Counted from the first letter of the stretch, positions 9,952 to 19,901 are shown. The stretch is 64,000 nt of DNA from Amphibiibacter pelophylacis (GCF_037688875.1 NZ_JAWDIE010000012.1:45580-109579); one strand, 5' to 3'. Program-made: numbers and translations. Notes: generated by a model from the sequence alone, not told the origin.

Positions 9952-11241
9952 TCAGCCCAGGGCGTGCACAAAAGCCGCCAGGCGCTGCGCGGCCTGCACG
10001 GTCTCGTCCAGCGGACTGACCAGCGCCAGGCGCAGGCGGTTGCGGCCCGGGTTGACGCCCGCGCTGGTTCGCGCCAGCAGGCTGCCGGGCAGCACGGTGA
10101 CGCCGGTCTCGGCCAGCAGCGCCAGCGCAAAGACGATGTCGGGCGAAAGCGCTGTCCCGTGCTCGTCCAGCGGCTGGCCGTAGCGGCGTTGCAGCGCGTC
10201 CAGCACGGACGGGGTCAGGCCCGCCCAGAGATAAAAACCGGCGGGCGGGCGCTGGACGTCCAGCACCGACTGGACCAGCGGCGTCACGGCACGGAATTTG
10301 GCGTCGTACTGCTGGCGGTTGTCCTCGACGTGGGCCTCGTCGGCCCAGGCGGCGGCGCTGGCGTGCTGCACCGGCAGGCTCATGGCGCTGCCGTGGTAGG
10401 TGCGATACAGCAGGTATTGCGCCAGCACCTTCGCGTCGCCCGCCACGAAGCCCGAGCGCAGCCCCGGCGCGTTGGAGCGCTTGGACAGGCTCGTGAACAC
10501 CACCAGGCGCTCAAAGCCCCGGCCCAGCTCTTGCGCGGCCTGCAGCGCGCCCAGCGGCGGGGGGCTGCCGGGCGGGTAGATTTCGCTGTAGCACTCGTCG
10601 CTGGCGATGACAAAGCCGTGGCGGTCGGCGCGTTCGAACAGCTCGCGCCAGCCATCCAGCCCGGTCACCGCGCCGGTCGGGTTGCCCGGGCTGCAGGTGT
10701 AGAGCAGCTGCACGCTGGGCCAGACGCCGTCCGGGATGCTGGACCAGTCGGGCTCAAAACCCGGCGCCAGGCAGTTGGCATAGACGGGCTGGGCGCCCGC
10801 CAGCAGCGCGGCGCCTTCGTAGATCTGATAGAAAGGGTTGGGCGCAATGACCGTCGCCGGGGCCGTCGAAGGGGCGCGCACCGGATCAACGAGGGCCTGC
10901 GCCAGCGAGAACAGCGCCTCGCGCGTGCCCAGCACGGGCAGCACTTCGCGCTCCGCATCCAGCGCCACGCCGTAGCGGCGCTGCACCCAGTCCGCGCAGG
11001 CCTGACGCAAAAAGGGCTCGCCCTTGGTCGCGGGGTAGCTGGACAGCCCGGCGCGGTGCGCATCCAGGGTCTGCGGGATCAGCGCGGGCGTGGCGTGTCG
11101 TGGTTCGCCCATGCCCAGCGAAATGGGGGAGGGCGCGGACACGGCAGGCGCGCTCTGGCTGGACTGCCAGTGCGCCACCAGCTGGCGCCAGCGCTCGAAG
11201 GGGTAGGGCTGGAGCGCATCCAGCCGGGGGTTGAGCGCCAT
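9952..11241 (-). CDS. dapC: N-succinyldiaminopimelate aminotransferase
   Basis: This 429-aa fold-type I aminotransferase has YTCSPGNPTG (residues 181-190), the Asp/Tyr pair in ASDECYSEIY, the Schiff-base Lys254 in SLSKRSNAPGLRSGF, and a C-terminal Arg in GVNPGRNRLRLALV. Its place directly before dapD identifies the substrate as N-succinyl-2-amino-6-ketopimelate. The start lies 6 bp after the queF stop, so both are on one transcript. Confidence 0.92.
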   Translation of the reverse strand: MALNPRLDALQPYPFERWRQLVAHWQSSQSAPAVSAPSPISLGMGEPRHATPALIPQTLDAHRAGLSSYPATKGEPFLRQACADWVQRRYGVALDAEREVLPVLGTREALFSLAQALVDPVRAPSTAPATVIAPNPFYQIYEGAALLAGAQPVYANCLAPGFEPDWSSIPDGVWPSVQLLYTCSPGNPTGAVTGLDGWRELFERADRHGFVIASDECYSEIYPPGSPPPLGALQAAQELGRGFERLVVFTSLSKRSNAPGLRSGFVAGDAKVLAQYLLYRTYHGSAMSLPVQHASAAAWADEAHVEDNRQQYDAKFRAVTPLVQSVLDVQRPPAGFYLWAGLTPSVLDALQRRYGQPLDEHGTALSPDIVFALALLAETGVTVLPGSLLARTSAGVNPGRNRLRLALVSPLDETVQAAQRLAAFVHALG

Positions 11242-11247
11242 CGCGGC

Positions 11248-11910
11248 TTACAGGCCCGAGCCGGCCAGCAGGCCTTTTTCGCTGCCGAGGCTGGCCGTGG
11301 CGTCCAGCACATCCATCTTGCCTGGCTTCCAGCCCTTTTTGCGGTGCTGCGCGACCACATTGGTGTAGATGCCGCCGCGCACATACCAGCGCGCGGTGAT
11401 GCGCACGAAGCGCGGATCGGTGGTCTCGACGATCTTGCCCAGAATGTCGTTGGTGACTTTCTCGTGGAAAGCGCCCTCGTTGCGGAAGCTCCACATATAC
11501 ATCTTCAGGCTCTTGAGCTCGACGCAGTGCTGGTCGGCGATCATGTCGATGATGAAGTGCGCGAAATCGGGCTGGCCGGTCAGCGGGCAGTGGCAGGTGA
11601 ACTCGGGGATCTGGAACTGGATCAGGTAATCGCGCTCCGGGTTCGGGTTGGGAAAGGCGAGCAGATCCTTGCTGGGTTCGCTGGGCGGGTTGACCGGTTT
11701 GGCGCGCTGCGCGGGGGCCGCCTTGGCTTTGGCGGCGGCCGTGGCGGCCGGAGCGCGGCGTGTGCGGGTCGCGGATGCGGCAGGCGCTGGGGCCGCCGAA
11801 GCGGCCGGGGCCGATGCTGTCGCGGCCTGATTCACCGAAGCGGTCAGCTCGGCGATGGCTTTTTCCGGATTGATGTTCTGGCTGATTTTTTTGCTGCGCG
11901 CAGTGGCCAT
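11248..11910 (-). CDS. queF: NADPH-dependent preQ0 reductase QueF with Ala-rich N-terminal extension
   Basis: QueF reduces the nitrile of 7-cyano-7-deazaguanine to preQ1, a step in queuosine synthesis. The core is type I: FTCHCPLTGQPDF with the catalytic Cys (Cys108 by position) and Asp115, then ELKSLKMYMWSFRNEGAFHE (residues 131-150). About 80 residues precede the core. They are dominated by Ala, Pro and Lys/Arg (residues 28-72), look disordered and are not part of the usual enzyme of roughly 130-165 aa. It is the first gene of the minus-strand chain and is divergent from smc, 86 bp away. Confidence 0.93.
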   Translation of the reverse strand: MATARSKKISQNINPEKAIAELTASVNQAATASAPAASAAPAPAASATRTRRAPAATAAAKAKAAPAQRAKPVNPPSEPSKDLLAFPNPNPERDYLIQFQIPEFTCHCPLTGQPDFAHFIIDMIADQHCVELKSLKMYMWSFRNEGAFHEKVTNDILGKIVETTDPRFVRITARWYVRGGIYTNVVAQHRKKGWKPGKMDVLDATASLGSEKGLLAGSGL

Positions 11911-11996
11911 GATGTGGTCGGTCCCGCTTCGGTTCCGCTGTGGTCAGATGGACCCCGATGGTATCATCCCGGCCCTCCGGGACAGACGGGCTGCCC

Positions 11997-14900
11997 ATGC
12001 GTCTTCAACACATCAAGCTCTCGGGATTCAAGTCTTTCGCGGACCCGACGACCTTCGCCCTGCCCGGCCAGCTGGTCGGCGTGGTGGGGCCCAATGGCTG
12101 CGGCAAATCCAACATCATGGACGCGGTGCGCTGGGTGCTGGGCGAATCCAAGGCCAGCGAACTGCGCGGCGAATCCATGCAGGACGTGATCTTCAACGGA
12201 TCCGGCCAGCGCAAGCCCGCCGGGCGCGCCAGCGTCGAGCTGGTCTTCAGCAACACCGACGGCCGCGCTGGCGGCCCCTGGGGCCAGTACGCCGAGATTG
12301 CCGTGCGCCGCGTGCTGACGCGCGACGGCACGTCCACTTATTCCATCAACAACCAGGTGGTGCGCCGCCGCGATGTGCAGGATGTCTTTCTGGGCACTGG
12401 CCTGGGTCCGCGCGCCTACGCCATCATCGGGCAGGGGACGATCAGCCGCATCATCGAATCGCGGCCGCAGGATCTGCGCCTGTTTCTGGAGGAAGCAGCG
12501 GGCGTCTCCAAATACAAAGAGCGCCGCCGCGAGACCGAACACCGCCTGGAGAACACGCGCGACAACCTGGCCCGCGTGCAGGACATCGAGCAGGAGCTGA
12601 CGCACAGCCTGTCGCGGCTGGAGCAGCAGGCGCAGGTCGCGCAGCAGTACCAGTCGCTGCAGGATCTGGGCCTGCGCCGTCTGCACCAGCTCTGGTTTCT
12701 GAAGTGGCGCGACGCGGCGGGCGAAGAAGCCCGCGTGCGCGCCGATCTGGCGCAGGCCGAGCTGCGGCTGCAGGAGCAGTCCAGCCAGCATTCCGAAGCG
12801 ATGGCGCAGGTCGAGGCGCTGCGTCAGCAGCATCTGGACGCGGGCGACGCGCTGCACGCCGCCCAGGGCGAGTTGTCCCAGGCGCAGCTCGCCGTCAGCG
12901 TGCTGGAAGAGCGCCTGCGCCACCAGGCCGACAGCCGCCAGCGCCTGCATCGCCAGCGCGAGCAGCTGGCGCAGCAGCAGGCGCAGTGGCAGACGCGCCA
13001 GGACGACGCGCTGGCCCAGATCGAGGCCCTGCAGGACGAGATCGCCCGTGGCGAAGACGAGGTGCTGACCTTGCAGGCGCGCTGCGACGAACAGGCCGAC
13101 AGCGTGCCCGCGCTGCAGGATGCGCAGCGCCAGGCGCAGGACGCCCTGCAGGCGCAGCGCCAGTCGGCCAGCGCCGTGCAGCAGCGCATGCAGTCGCTGT
13201 CGCAGGAGACGCGCCACACCCAGGACCAGCTGCGCCAGTGGACCGAACGCGGCCAGCGCCTGCGCCAGGCCCGCGCTGCGCAGGCCCGCCCCGACGACGG
13301 CCAGCAGGCGCTGCTCGACGCCGAACTGCAGCGCGCGACCGCCGTGGAGCAGGATGCCCGCGCCGCGCTGCAGGCGCTGCAGCAGCAGATCGACGATCTG
13401 GGCCCGCAGCGCAGCCAGGCGCAGGACACGGCGCGGCGCGACGACAGCCAGCTCGCCCGCCTGCAGGCGCGGCTGGAGGCGCTGCAGGCCCAGCAGGATC
13501 AGGCGGGCGCCGACGGGCAGCTTCAGCCCTGGCTGCAGGCGCAAGGGCTGGATGGCCTGGCGCCGCTGTGGCCGCTGCTGCGCGTGGCGCCGGGCTGGGA
13601 GAACGCGCTGGCCGCCGTGCTGCGCGAGCGCCTGCAGTCGCGCGGCGTGTCGCGGCTGGAGCTGCTGGCGGGGTTTGCGGGCAGCCCGCCGCCGGTGCGC
13701 CTGGTGTTCCACGAGCGCGAAAGCGCGGCGGTGAGCGCTGAAACCCCTCCTGCAATGGCCCAGCCGCTGGCGCAGCAGATCGGCCTGGCGCCGGGCGCCG
13801 ACCCTTCGCAGGCGCGCGCGCTGCAGGCCCTGCTGGCCGACTGGCTGGCCGGCGTGGGCACCGCGCCCGACCTGGCGCAGGCGCTGGCGCAGCGTCATAG
13901 CCTGGCGCCGGGCCAGGGGCTGGTCACGCCCCAGGGCCACTGGGTGAGCCGCCACAGCGTGGCGTTTTACGCCGAGGGCGGCGGAGCGGATGGCGTTCTG
14001 GCGCGGGCGCAGGCCATCGCCGATCTGGAGCGCGAACTGCGCGCCCAGCACCTGCTGTGCGAAACCGGCCGCGCCACGCTGCAGCGCCTGGAGGCCCAGC
14101 ACGCGCAGGCCAGTGCCGCCCTGACCGAATCGCGCCGCCAGCAGGGCGAGGCCCAGGCCCTGCTGCACCGCCTGCAGCTGGAGCGCACGCGCTGGCAGGA
14201 GCAGACCGAGGCCGCCCGCCAGCGCGAGCAGCAGTGGCTGGAGGACGAGGACGACATCGCCACCCGCCTGGCTGAACTGACCGAGCGCCAGTCCGAGCTG
14301 GAAGCCCAGTTCGAAACGCTGGACATCGAGCTGGCGCAGGTCCAGGAGGACGAGATTCGCCTGGACGCCGCCGCCCGCGCCGCCAGCCAGGCGCTGGAGC
14401 ACGGGCAGGCGCAGTGGCGCAGCCTGGAGCGCCAGTCGCAGGAAGCGCGCTTCGCCTGGCAGGGCCTGCACGCCCGCCAGGCCGAGCTGCAGCGCGGCCT
14501 GCAGACGGCGGCCGAGCAGCGCGAAACCCAGGCCCAGGCCTTGCGGGCGCTTGAGGAAGAAATCAGCCAGCTTCAGGCCGACGGCCAGGACGAGGCCCTG
14601 CAGGACGCGCTGGCCCAGCGACTGGCCTGCGAGGAGCGCCTGGCCGACGCGCGCCGCCGTCATGACGACATTGGCCACAGCCTGCGCGACGCCGACGGCC
14701 AGCGCCTGCAGGCCGAGCAGGCGCTCGAGCCCCTGCGCCAGCGCATCGGCCAGCTCCAGCTGGAGCAGCAGGCGGCCGCGTTGGGCGGCGCGCAGTACCG
14801 CGAGCAGCTGGATGCCGCGCAGGTCGACGATGCCGCGCTGACCCAGTCCATCGACGCCGAGCAGGTCCGCCTGCACGGCCTGCAGGCCGAGATCGACCGC

Positions 14901-15539
14901 ATCCACCGCGAGATGGCGGCCCTGGGCGCCGTCAACCTCGCCGCGCTGCAGGAGCTGGCCGCCGCCCGCGAGCGCCGCGACCAGCTGGTGCTGCAACTCG
15001 CTGATCTGGGCAGCGCGATCGAGACGCTGGAAGACGCCATCCGCCGCATCGACCAGGAAACGCGCGAGCTGCTGGGCGCCACGTTCGAGCGCGTCAACAG
15101 CGAGTTCGGGCGGCTCTTCCCCGGCCTGTTTGGCGGCGGTCAGGCGCGTCTGGTGATGACGGGCGACGAGATTCTGGACGCGGGCGTGCAGGTGATGGCG
15201 CAGCCGCCGGGCAAAAAGAACCAGACCATCCACCTGCTGTCGGGCGGCGAGAAGGCGCTGACGGCCATCGCGCTGGTCTTTGCCATGTTCATGCTCAACC
15301 CCGCGCCCTTCTGTCTGCTGGACGAGGTGGACGCGCCGCTGGATGACGCGAACACGGCGCGCTACGCCCGCCTGGTGGCGGAGATGTCGCAATCGACCCA
15401 GTTTTTGTTCATTTCGCACAATAAAATCGCCATGGAAATGGCTGAGCAGCTGGTCGGCGTCACCATGCAGGAACAGGGCGTGTCACGCGTGGTGGCCGTC
15501 GATATGGCGCAGGCGCTGGACATGGCTCCCACGCCCTGA
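11997..15539 (+). CDS. smc: Chromosome segregation protein SMC
   Basis: SMC is the DNA-entrapping ATPase of the bacterial condensin. The 1180-aa product has Walker A GPNGCGKS at residues 31-38, two very long coiled coils rich in Gln, Ala and Arg, a hinge at roughly residues 510-660, the ABC signature LSGGEKALTAIA near residue 1080 and the Walker B/D-loop LLDEVDAPLDDANTA just after. I chose the ATG at 11997 because it begins MRLQHIKLSGFKSF, the conserved family start; an upstream ATG at 11940 lies in the intergenic region. It is followed by zipA after 27 bp. No scpA or scpB is in the window. Confidence 0.97.
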   Translation: MRLQHIKLSGFKSFADPTTFALPGQLVGVVGPNGCGKSNIMDAVRWVLGESKASELRGESMQDVIFNGSGQRKPAGRASVELVFSNTDGRAGGPWGQYAEIAVRRVLTRDGTSTYSINNQVVRRRDVQDVFLGTGLGPRAYAIIGQGTISRIIESRPQDLRLFLEEAAGVSKYKERRRETEHRLENTRDNLARVQDIEQELTHSLSRLEQQAQVAQQYQSLQDLGLRRLHQLWFLKWRDAAGEEARVRADLAQAELRLQEQSSQHSEAMAQVEALRQQHLDAGDALHAAQGELSQAQLAVSVLEERLRHQADSRQRLHRQREQLAQQQAQWQTRQDDALAQIEALQDEIARGEDEVLTLQARCDEQADSVPALQDAQRQAQDALQAQRQSASAVQQRMQSLSQETRHTQDQLRQWTERGQRLRQARAAQARPDDGQQALLDAELQRATAVEQDARAALQALQQQIDDLGPQRSQAQDTARRDDSQLARLQARLEALQAQQDQAGADGQLQPWLQAQGLDGLAPLWPLLRVAPGWENALAAVLRERLQSRGVSRLELLAGFAGSPPPVRLVFHERESAAVSAETPPAMAQPLAQQIGLAPGADPSQARALQALLADWLAGVGTAPDLAQALAQRHSLAPGQGLVTPQGHWVSRHSVAFYAEGGGADGVLARAQAIADLERELRAQHLLCETGRATLQRLEAQHAQASAALTESRRQQGEAQALLHRLQLERTRWQEQTEAARQREQQWLEDEDDIATRLAELTERQSELEAQFETLDIELAQVQEDEIRLDAAARAASQALEHGQAQWRSLERQSQEARFAWQGLHARQAELQRGLQTAAEQRETQAQALRALEEEISQLQADGQDEALQDALAQRLACEERLADARRRHDDIGHSLRDADGQRLQAEQALEPLRQRIGQLQLEQQAAALGGAQYREQLDAAQVDDAALTQSIDAEQVRLHGLQAEIDRIHREMAALGAVNLAALQELAAARERRDQLVLQLADLGSAIETLEDAIRRIDQETRELLGATFERVNSEFGRLFPGLFGGGQARLVMTGDEILDAGVQVMAQPPGKKNQTIHLLSGGEKALTAIALVFAMFMLNPAPFCLLDEVDAPLDDANTARYARLVAEMSQSTQFLFISHNKIAMEMAEQLVGVTMQEQGVSRVVAVDMAQALDMAPTP

Positions 15540-15566
15540 CGCCCGCACAGAAACAGGAAGCGACGG

Positions 15567-16658
15567 ATGAAACTGGTCTTTGGCTTGAGCCTGGTGGCGC
15601 TGGGGGTGCTGGTGGCGCTGTACGCGCACGGCTGGTGGCAGGCGCGCGCGCTGGCGCCGCGCAAGGCCCAGCGGGCGGCGGGAGCCACTTCTGGCGACGG
15701 CAGCGACGAAGAAGCCATCACCCTGGCGCGTCTGCCCAACAAGCTGCGCCTGCGCCCGCGCATTGATGTGCTGATCGATTCGGTGGCGACGCTGGGCTTT
15801 GATCAGCCCACGCCGGGCGAGCGCATCCGGCCTTTTCTGCCCAAGACCTGGCGCGTGGGCACCAAGCCCGTGCTGTTTGAAGGCCTGGCCGAGGGCTCGG
15901 TGCGCTGGGAGCTGATCCGCCCCGGGCGGCGCTACCGCCAGCTCCAGGCGGCGGTGCAGCTGGCCAACCGCTACGGCCCGCTCAACGAACTGGAGTTCTC
16001 CGAGTGGGTGCAGATGCTGACGGCGTTGTCCGACAAGATCGAAGCGCGCCTGGACGTCCCTGACATGATCGACGAGGTCGGCCGGGGCCGCGAGCTGGAC
16101 GCCTTCGCGCAGGAAGTGGACGCGACGCTGACGCTCTACCTGCACGCCCGCCGTGCCGTCTGGACGCCCGGCTATGTGCAGCAGCGTGCCGCGCGCTGCG
16201 GCTTTGTGGTGGGCGCCACGGCGGCGCGCATGGTGCTGCCCGGACCCGGCCTGCTGGACGCCAGCTTCGCCGAATCGTATTTCACGGGGGACGAGAACGA
16301 CACCCCGGCCACGCAGGAACTCGCGCCCATCCAGCGCTGGCCCGAAGTGCCGACGCTGGTGCTCAAGTTCGACACCCAGAGCGCGCTGGCCGACCCCGAA
16401 GGCGCCAGCATCGACGTGCTGGAGCTGGCGCTGGACGTGCCGCTGGTGGCGCAGTCGCTCGAGCCCTTCGCCACCTGGAAACACATCGCGCAGCAGATGG
16501 CCGCCGATCTGGACGCCGAGATTCTGGATGCCCAGGGACAGCCGCTGGGCGATGCCAGCTTTGACGAGATCGGCCAGTGGCTGCAGCAGGTTTACGCGCT
16601 GATGGCCCAGCACGACCTGGCCGCCGGTTCGCCGCTGGCCCGCCGGGTCTTCAGCTGA
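15567..16658 (+). CDS. zipA: Cell division protein ZipA
   Basis: ZipA tethers FtsZ to the inner membrane at the division septum. The 363-aa product has a single N-terminal membrane segment (residues 1-22), a linker with basic and acidic patches, and a C-terminal domain (about 230-355) that matches the ZipA FtsZ-binding domain in position and style. Sequence conservation in ZipA is weak, so its place between smc and ligA, as in many Burkholderiales, supports the call. Its TGA stop shares one base with the ligA ATG. Confidence 0.87.
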   Translation: MKLVFGLSLVALGVLVALYAHGWWQARALAPRKAQRAAGATSGDGSDEEAITLARLPNKLRLRPRIDVLIDSVATLGFDQPTPGERIRPFLPKTWRVGTKPVLFEGLAEGSVRWELIRPGRRYRQLQAAVQLANRYGPLNELEFSEWVQMLTALSDKIEARLDVPDMIDEVGRGRELDAFAQEVDATLTLYLHARRAVWTPGYVQQRAARCGFVVGATAARMVLPGPGLLDASFAESYFTGDENDTPATQELAPIQRWPEVPTLVLKFDTQSALADPEGASIDVLELALDVPLVAQSLEPFATWKHIAQQMAADLDAEILDAQGQPLGDASFDEIGQWLQQVYALMAQHDLAAGSPLARRVFS

Positions 16659-18760
16659 TGGCTGCCCCCAGCCCCGAGGAGCGCGCCCGCGGGCTGCGCG
16701 ACACCCTGCACCATCACGCGCACCGCTATTACGTGCTCGACGACCCCGAAGTGCCCGACGCCGAGTACGACCGCCTGTTCACCGAGCTGCAGGCGCTGGA
16801 AGACGCCCACCCCGGCCTGCGCACGCCCGATTCGCCCACGCAGCGCGTGATTGGCGCGGTGCTGCCGGGCTTTGCGGCGGTGCGTCACGCCGTGCCCATG
16901 CTGTCCATCCGCACCGAAACCGACACCCGCCCCGAAGGCGCCTGCGCCTTTGACGCCCGCGTGCGCCGTGAGCTGGGCCTGCTGGAATCCGACCCGCCGC
17001 TGGAATACGCCGCCGAGCTGAAGTTCGACGGCCTGGCCCTGAGCCTGCGCTACGAGCACGGCGTGCTGGTGCGCGCCGCCACGCGGGGCGACGGCGAAAC
17101 CGGCGAGGACGTGACGCAGAACATTCGCACCATCCGCCAGATTCCGCTGCGCCTGCAGGGCGACCCCGCCGCCTGGCCCGAGGTGCTGGAGGTGCGCGGC
17201 GAGGTCTACATGCGCCGCGACGATTTCGAGGCCCTGAATGCCCGCCAGCTTGCCCTGATCGAGGGCGGCGAGCGCGGGGCCAAAACCTTTGTCAACCCGC
17301 GCAACGCGGCGGCCGGGGCGGTGCGCCAGCTCGATCCGGCCATCGCCGCGCAGCGGCCTTTGAGCTTTTTCGCCTACGGCCTGGGCGAAGTCACTGGCTG
17401 GGCGCTGCCGCCCACGCACAGCGCCCTGCTGGACGCGCTGGCTGCGCTGGGCCTGCCGGTGTGCGCGCACCGCATCGTCGCGAGCGGGCCGCAGGCGCTG
17501 GTGGATTTCCACGCCGCCATGGGCGAGCTGCGCGCCAGCCTGCCGTTTGATATTGACGGCGTGGTCTACAAGGTCAACGACCGTGCGCTGCAGGCGCGTC
17601 TGGGCTTTGTCAGCCGCGAACCGCGCTGGGCGGTGGCGCACAAATACCCCGCGCAGGAGCAGGTGACGCGGCTGCAGGGCATTGATATCCAGGTCGGCCG
17701 CACGGGCCGTCTGACGCCGGTGGCCAAGCTGCAGCCGGTGTTTGTCGGCGGCACCACGGTCAGCAATGCCACGCTGCACAACATCTTCGAGCTGCGCCGC
17801 AAGGGCGTGCGCGTGGGCGACGAGGTCATCGTGCGGCGCGCGGGCGACGTCATCCCCGAAGTCGTGGGCCGCATCCCGGCGGTGCGCCCGGCTTATGTGC
17901 CCAACCTGCGCATGCCCGCGCAGTGCCCGGTCTGCGCCAGCCCGACCCGGCGCGACCGGGGCGGCATGGATTACCGCTGCACCGGCGGCCTGTTCTGCCC
18001 GGCGCAGCGCAAGCAGGCCATCCTGCACTTCGCCAGCCGCCGCGCCATGGACATCGAAGGCCTGGGCGACAGGCTGGTCGACCAGCTGGTCGATGGCGGT
18101 CTGGTGCAGACCCTGCCGGACCTCTACCGCCTGGACGCGCCCACCCTGGCCGCGCTGGACCGCATGGCCGACAAAAGCGCCGCCAACCTGGTCGCCGCGC
18201 TGCAGGCCAGCAAGGCGACGACGCTGGCGCGCTTTATTTACGGCCTGGGCGTGCGCCAGGTCGGCGAAACCACGGCCAAGGACTTGGCCCGGCACTTTGG
18301 CGCGCTGGACCGCCTGATGGACGCTCCGCTGGACGCGCTGCAGCAGGTGCCCGATGTGGGGCCGGTGGTGGCGCAGAGCCTGGTCGATTTCTTCGCCCAG
18401 CCCCACCATCGCGAGGTGGTCGAGGGCCTGCGGCAGGCGGGCGTGACCTGGCCCGAGCACGAGGGCGCGGCCCTGGCCGACACGGCGGATGCAGATGCGT
18501 CCGCGCTACCGCTGGCCGGGCAGACGCTGGTCGTCACCGGCACGCTGCCCACCCTGAGCCGCGAAGACGCCAAAGCCCTGATCGAGGCCGCAGGCGGCAA
18601 AGTCGCCGGGTCGGTCTCGAAGAAAACCCGCTGGGTCGTCGCGGGCGAAGCCGCCGGCAGCAAACTGGACAAGGCCCGCGAGCTGGGCATCGAGGTGCTG
18701 GACGAGGCCGGGCTGCGCGCCCTGCTTGACGGCGCTGCGGGGCCGTCGGAGGCGGTTTAA
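16658..18760 (+). CDS. ligA: NAD-dependent DNA ligase
   Basis: LigA seals nicks using NAD. The 700-aa product has the Ia domain (HHHAHRYYVLDDPEVPDAEYD), the adenylated Lys122 in ELKFDGLALS, an OB-fold, a four-Cys zinc finger beginning near residue 424 (CPVCASP, later YRCTGGLFC), helix-hairpin-helix repeats, and a C-terminal BRCT domain (about 618-695). It is translationally coupled to zipA. A convergent exported-protein gene begins its 3' end 5 bp away. Confidence 0.97.
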   Translation: MAAPSPEERARGLRDTLHHHAHRYYVLDDPEVPDAEYDRLFTELQALEDAHPGLRTPDSPTQRVIGAVLPGFAAVRHAVPMLSIRTETDTRPEGACAFDARVRRELGLLESDPPLEYAAELKFDGLALSLRYEHGVLVRAATRGDGETGEDVTQNIRTIRQIPLRLQGDPAAWPEVLEVRGEVYMRRDDFEALNARQLALIEGGERGAKTFVNPRNAAAGAVRQLDPAIAAQRPLSFFAYGLGEVTGWALPPTHSALLDALAALGLPVCAHRIVASGPQALVDFHAAMGELRASLPFDIDGVVYKVNDRALQARLGFVSREPRWAVAHKYPAQEQVTRLQGIDIQVGRTGRLTPVAKLQPVFVGGTTVSNATLHNIFELRRKGVRVGDEVIVRRAGDVIPEVVGRIPAVRPAYVPNLRMPAQCPVCASPTRRDRGGMDYRCTGGLFCPAQRKQAILHFASRRAMDIEGLGDRLVDQLVDGGLVQTLPDLYRLDAPTLAALDRMADKSAANLVAALQASKATTLARFIYGLGVRQVGETTAKDLARHFGALDRLMDAPLDALQQVPDVGPVVAQSLVDFFAQPHHREVVEGLRQAGVTWPEHEGAALADTADADASALPLAGQTLVVTGTLPTLSREDAKALIEAAGGKVAGSVSKKTRWVVAGEAAGSKLDKARELGIEVLDEAGLRALLDGAAGPSEAV

Positions 18761-18764
18761 GCGC

Positions 18765-19214
18765 TCAGTCGCTTCGGTTCTGGCCCTGGCGCAGGTAATC
18801 GGCGCAGCGGTTTTTCTGGCTCCAGTTCAGCGTGAACACCGGCGGCACCGGCCCCTGCTGCGGCACATTGGGCACAGGCGGCACCACTTTCTGCCCTTTG
18901 ACGGGCTCGACATCTGTAGTGTTGGAGCGCGCGGCCGTGGCGCAGACGATGTTGCCCTGGACGTCGCGCACCGTGCCGTTGTCGAACCAGCCCAGGTGGC
19001 GGCCATTGAAACCGACCACGCTGTCGCGGCCGTACTCGTTCAGCAGGTAAGCCACCGGCAGCCCGCCCCACAGGTAAATCGTGCGCTGCGGGCCCTGCGT
19101 GATGTAGGCGCGCGCCTGGCCCGCTCCGTCAAACAGCGATGTTTCGCTGGGCTGGGCCAGGGCGGGGGCGGCGAGCAGGGCTGCGGCGAGGAAGAGGGTA
19201 GGGCGCAGGAGCAT
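18765..19214 (-). CDS. Exported beta-flower-like hypothetical protein
   Basis: This 149-aa protein has a clear signal peptide (residues 1-20, cleavage after PALAQ). The mature part contains repeated short units of the form GRHLGWFDNGTVRDVQGNIV, in which a residue-value phrase is followed by WFDNG or YLWGG, resembling the 4-fold beta-flower proteins. I can see no catalytic motif. Pro-rich sequence (VVPPVPNVPQQGPVPP) comes near the end, with one Cys. It is convergent with ligA. The likely location is periplasm; function unknown. Confidence 0.7.
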   Translation of the reverse strand: MLLRPTLFLAAALLAAPALAQPSETSLFDGAGQARAYITQGPQRTIYLWGGLPVAYLLNEYGRDSVVGFNGRHLGWFDNGTVRDVQGNIVCATAARSNTTDVEPVKGQKVVPPVPNVPQQGPVPPVFTLNWSQKNRCADYLRQGQNRSD

Positions 19215-19310
19215 GCAGGAATCTGGTGAAGCTGGAAAGAGGCGTCAGGTTAGCATGCGTGTAACCTCGTTTTCTGCTCACAGGGCGCAAGCAGGTCGCC
19301 GGTTGGCCGC

Positions 19311-19901
19311 TCAGCCGGGAGACAGTCCCAGCAAAGCACAGTGGTCCGGACTGGGAGTTCCTTTGAAGGCAATGACCTCCACCTCCAGGTTGCGAGTGCA
19401 GCCGAAAATCGTTGAAAACCCACTGCGTTCGAGTTGCTCGGTCATGCTTTTCAGACTGAATCCTGTTTTGTGGGCGTAGAAGTCTTGTCCACTTGATTCA
19501 ATTTCTGGGCCATAGCCATAAATTACATCAGAAACAAGGATAGGGCCTGCTGCTGAGCGATAAAGCTCGTCATTAATGTCCAGCTGCCGTTCTATGACTT
19601 GACGCATGAGCTCTTGCATATCTGGTACACGAATATGAGCGAATCCCCCCTCTTTCAGAACATGAACAAACCCACCAAGCACCTTGGGGACATCGTGTTT
19701 GTAGTAATGCTCCAGATTATGCGAGCAGTAAACGGCGTCAAAAGAGTTCGATCCAAGGCTTTTCAGTTGTCTGGCATCGCATATGACATCGGGGTTGCCG
19801 CTTGCGCTGATATCGAGCAGGAGATGCTCAAATGAATCAAAGTGGGGTGGAATAGCGATTGATTTGCTGCCGCCGCCCACATTGAGAACTTTCTTTTTCA
19901 T
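19311..19901 (-). CDS. Class I SAM-dependent methyltransferase in flagellin-modification cluster
   Basis: This 196-aa protein has the class I methyltransferase layout: motif I LNVGGGSKSI near the N terminus, an acidic residue ending strand 2 (LLLDIS), PDVICDARQL, and the post-strand SFDAVYCSHNLEHYYKHDV, close to the SNxLEH type found in carbohydrate and small-molecule methyltransferases. Then LKEGGFAHIRVPD follows. It lies 27 bp downstream of the OGT-type gene. Composition is visibly poorer in GC than neighbouring ligA. The context suggests it modifies a flagellin-linked sugar or is otherwise part of that decoration; the target is inference. Confidence 0.75.
   Translation of the reverse strand: MKKKVLNVGGGSKSIAIPPHFDSFEHLLLDISASGNPDVICDARQLKSLGSNSFDAVYCSHNLEHYYKHDVPKVLGGFVHVLKEGGFAHIRVPDMQELMRQVIERQLDINDELYRSAAGPILVSDVIYGYGPEIESSGQDFYAHKTGFSLKSMTEQLERSGFSTIFGCTRNLEVEVIAFKGTPSPDHCALLGLSPG

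Noticed and set aside
8932..12189. A 1085-codon open frame opposite pilU, dapD, dapC and queF
   Set aside because: It is antisense to four well-supported genes and has the Arg/His/Gln-rich make-up of a high-GC shadow.
11964..15419. A 1151-codon open frame opposite smc
   Set aside because: It is the antisense of a clear SMC gene; its Leu/Gln/Arg repeats come from the coiled-coil codons.
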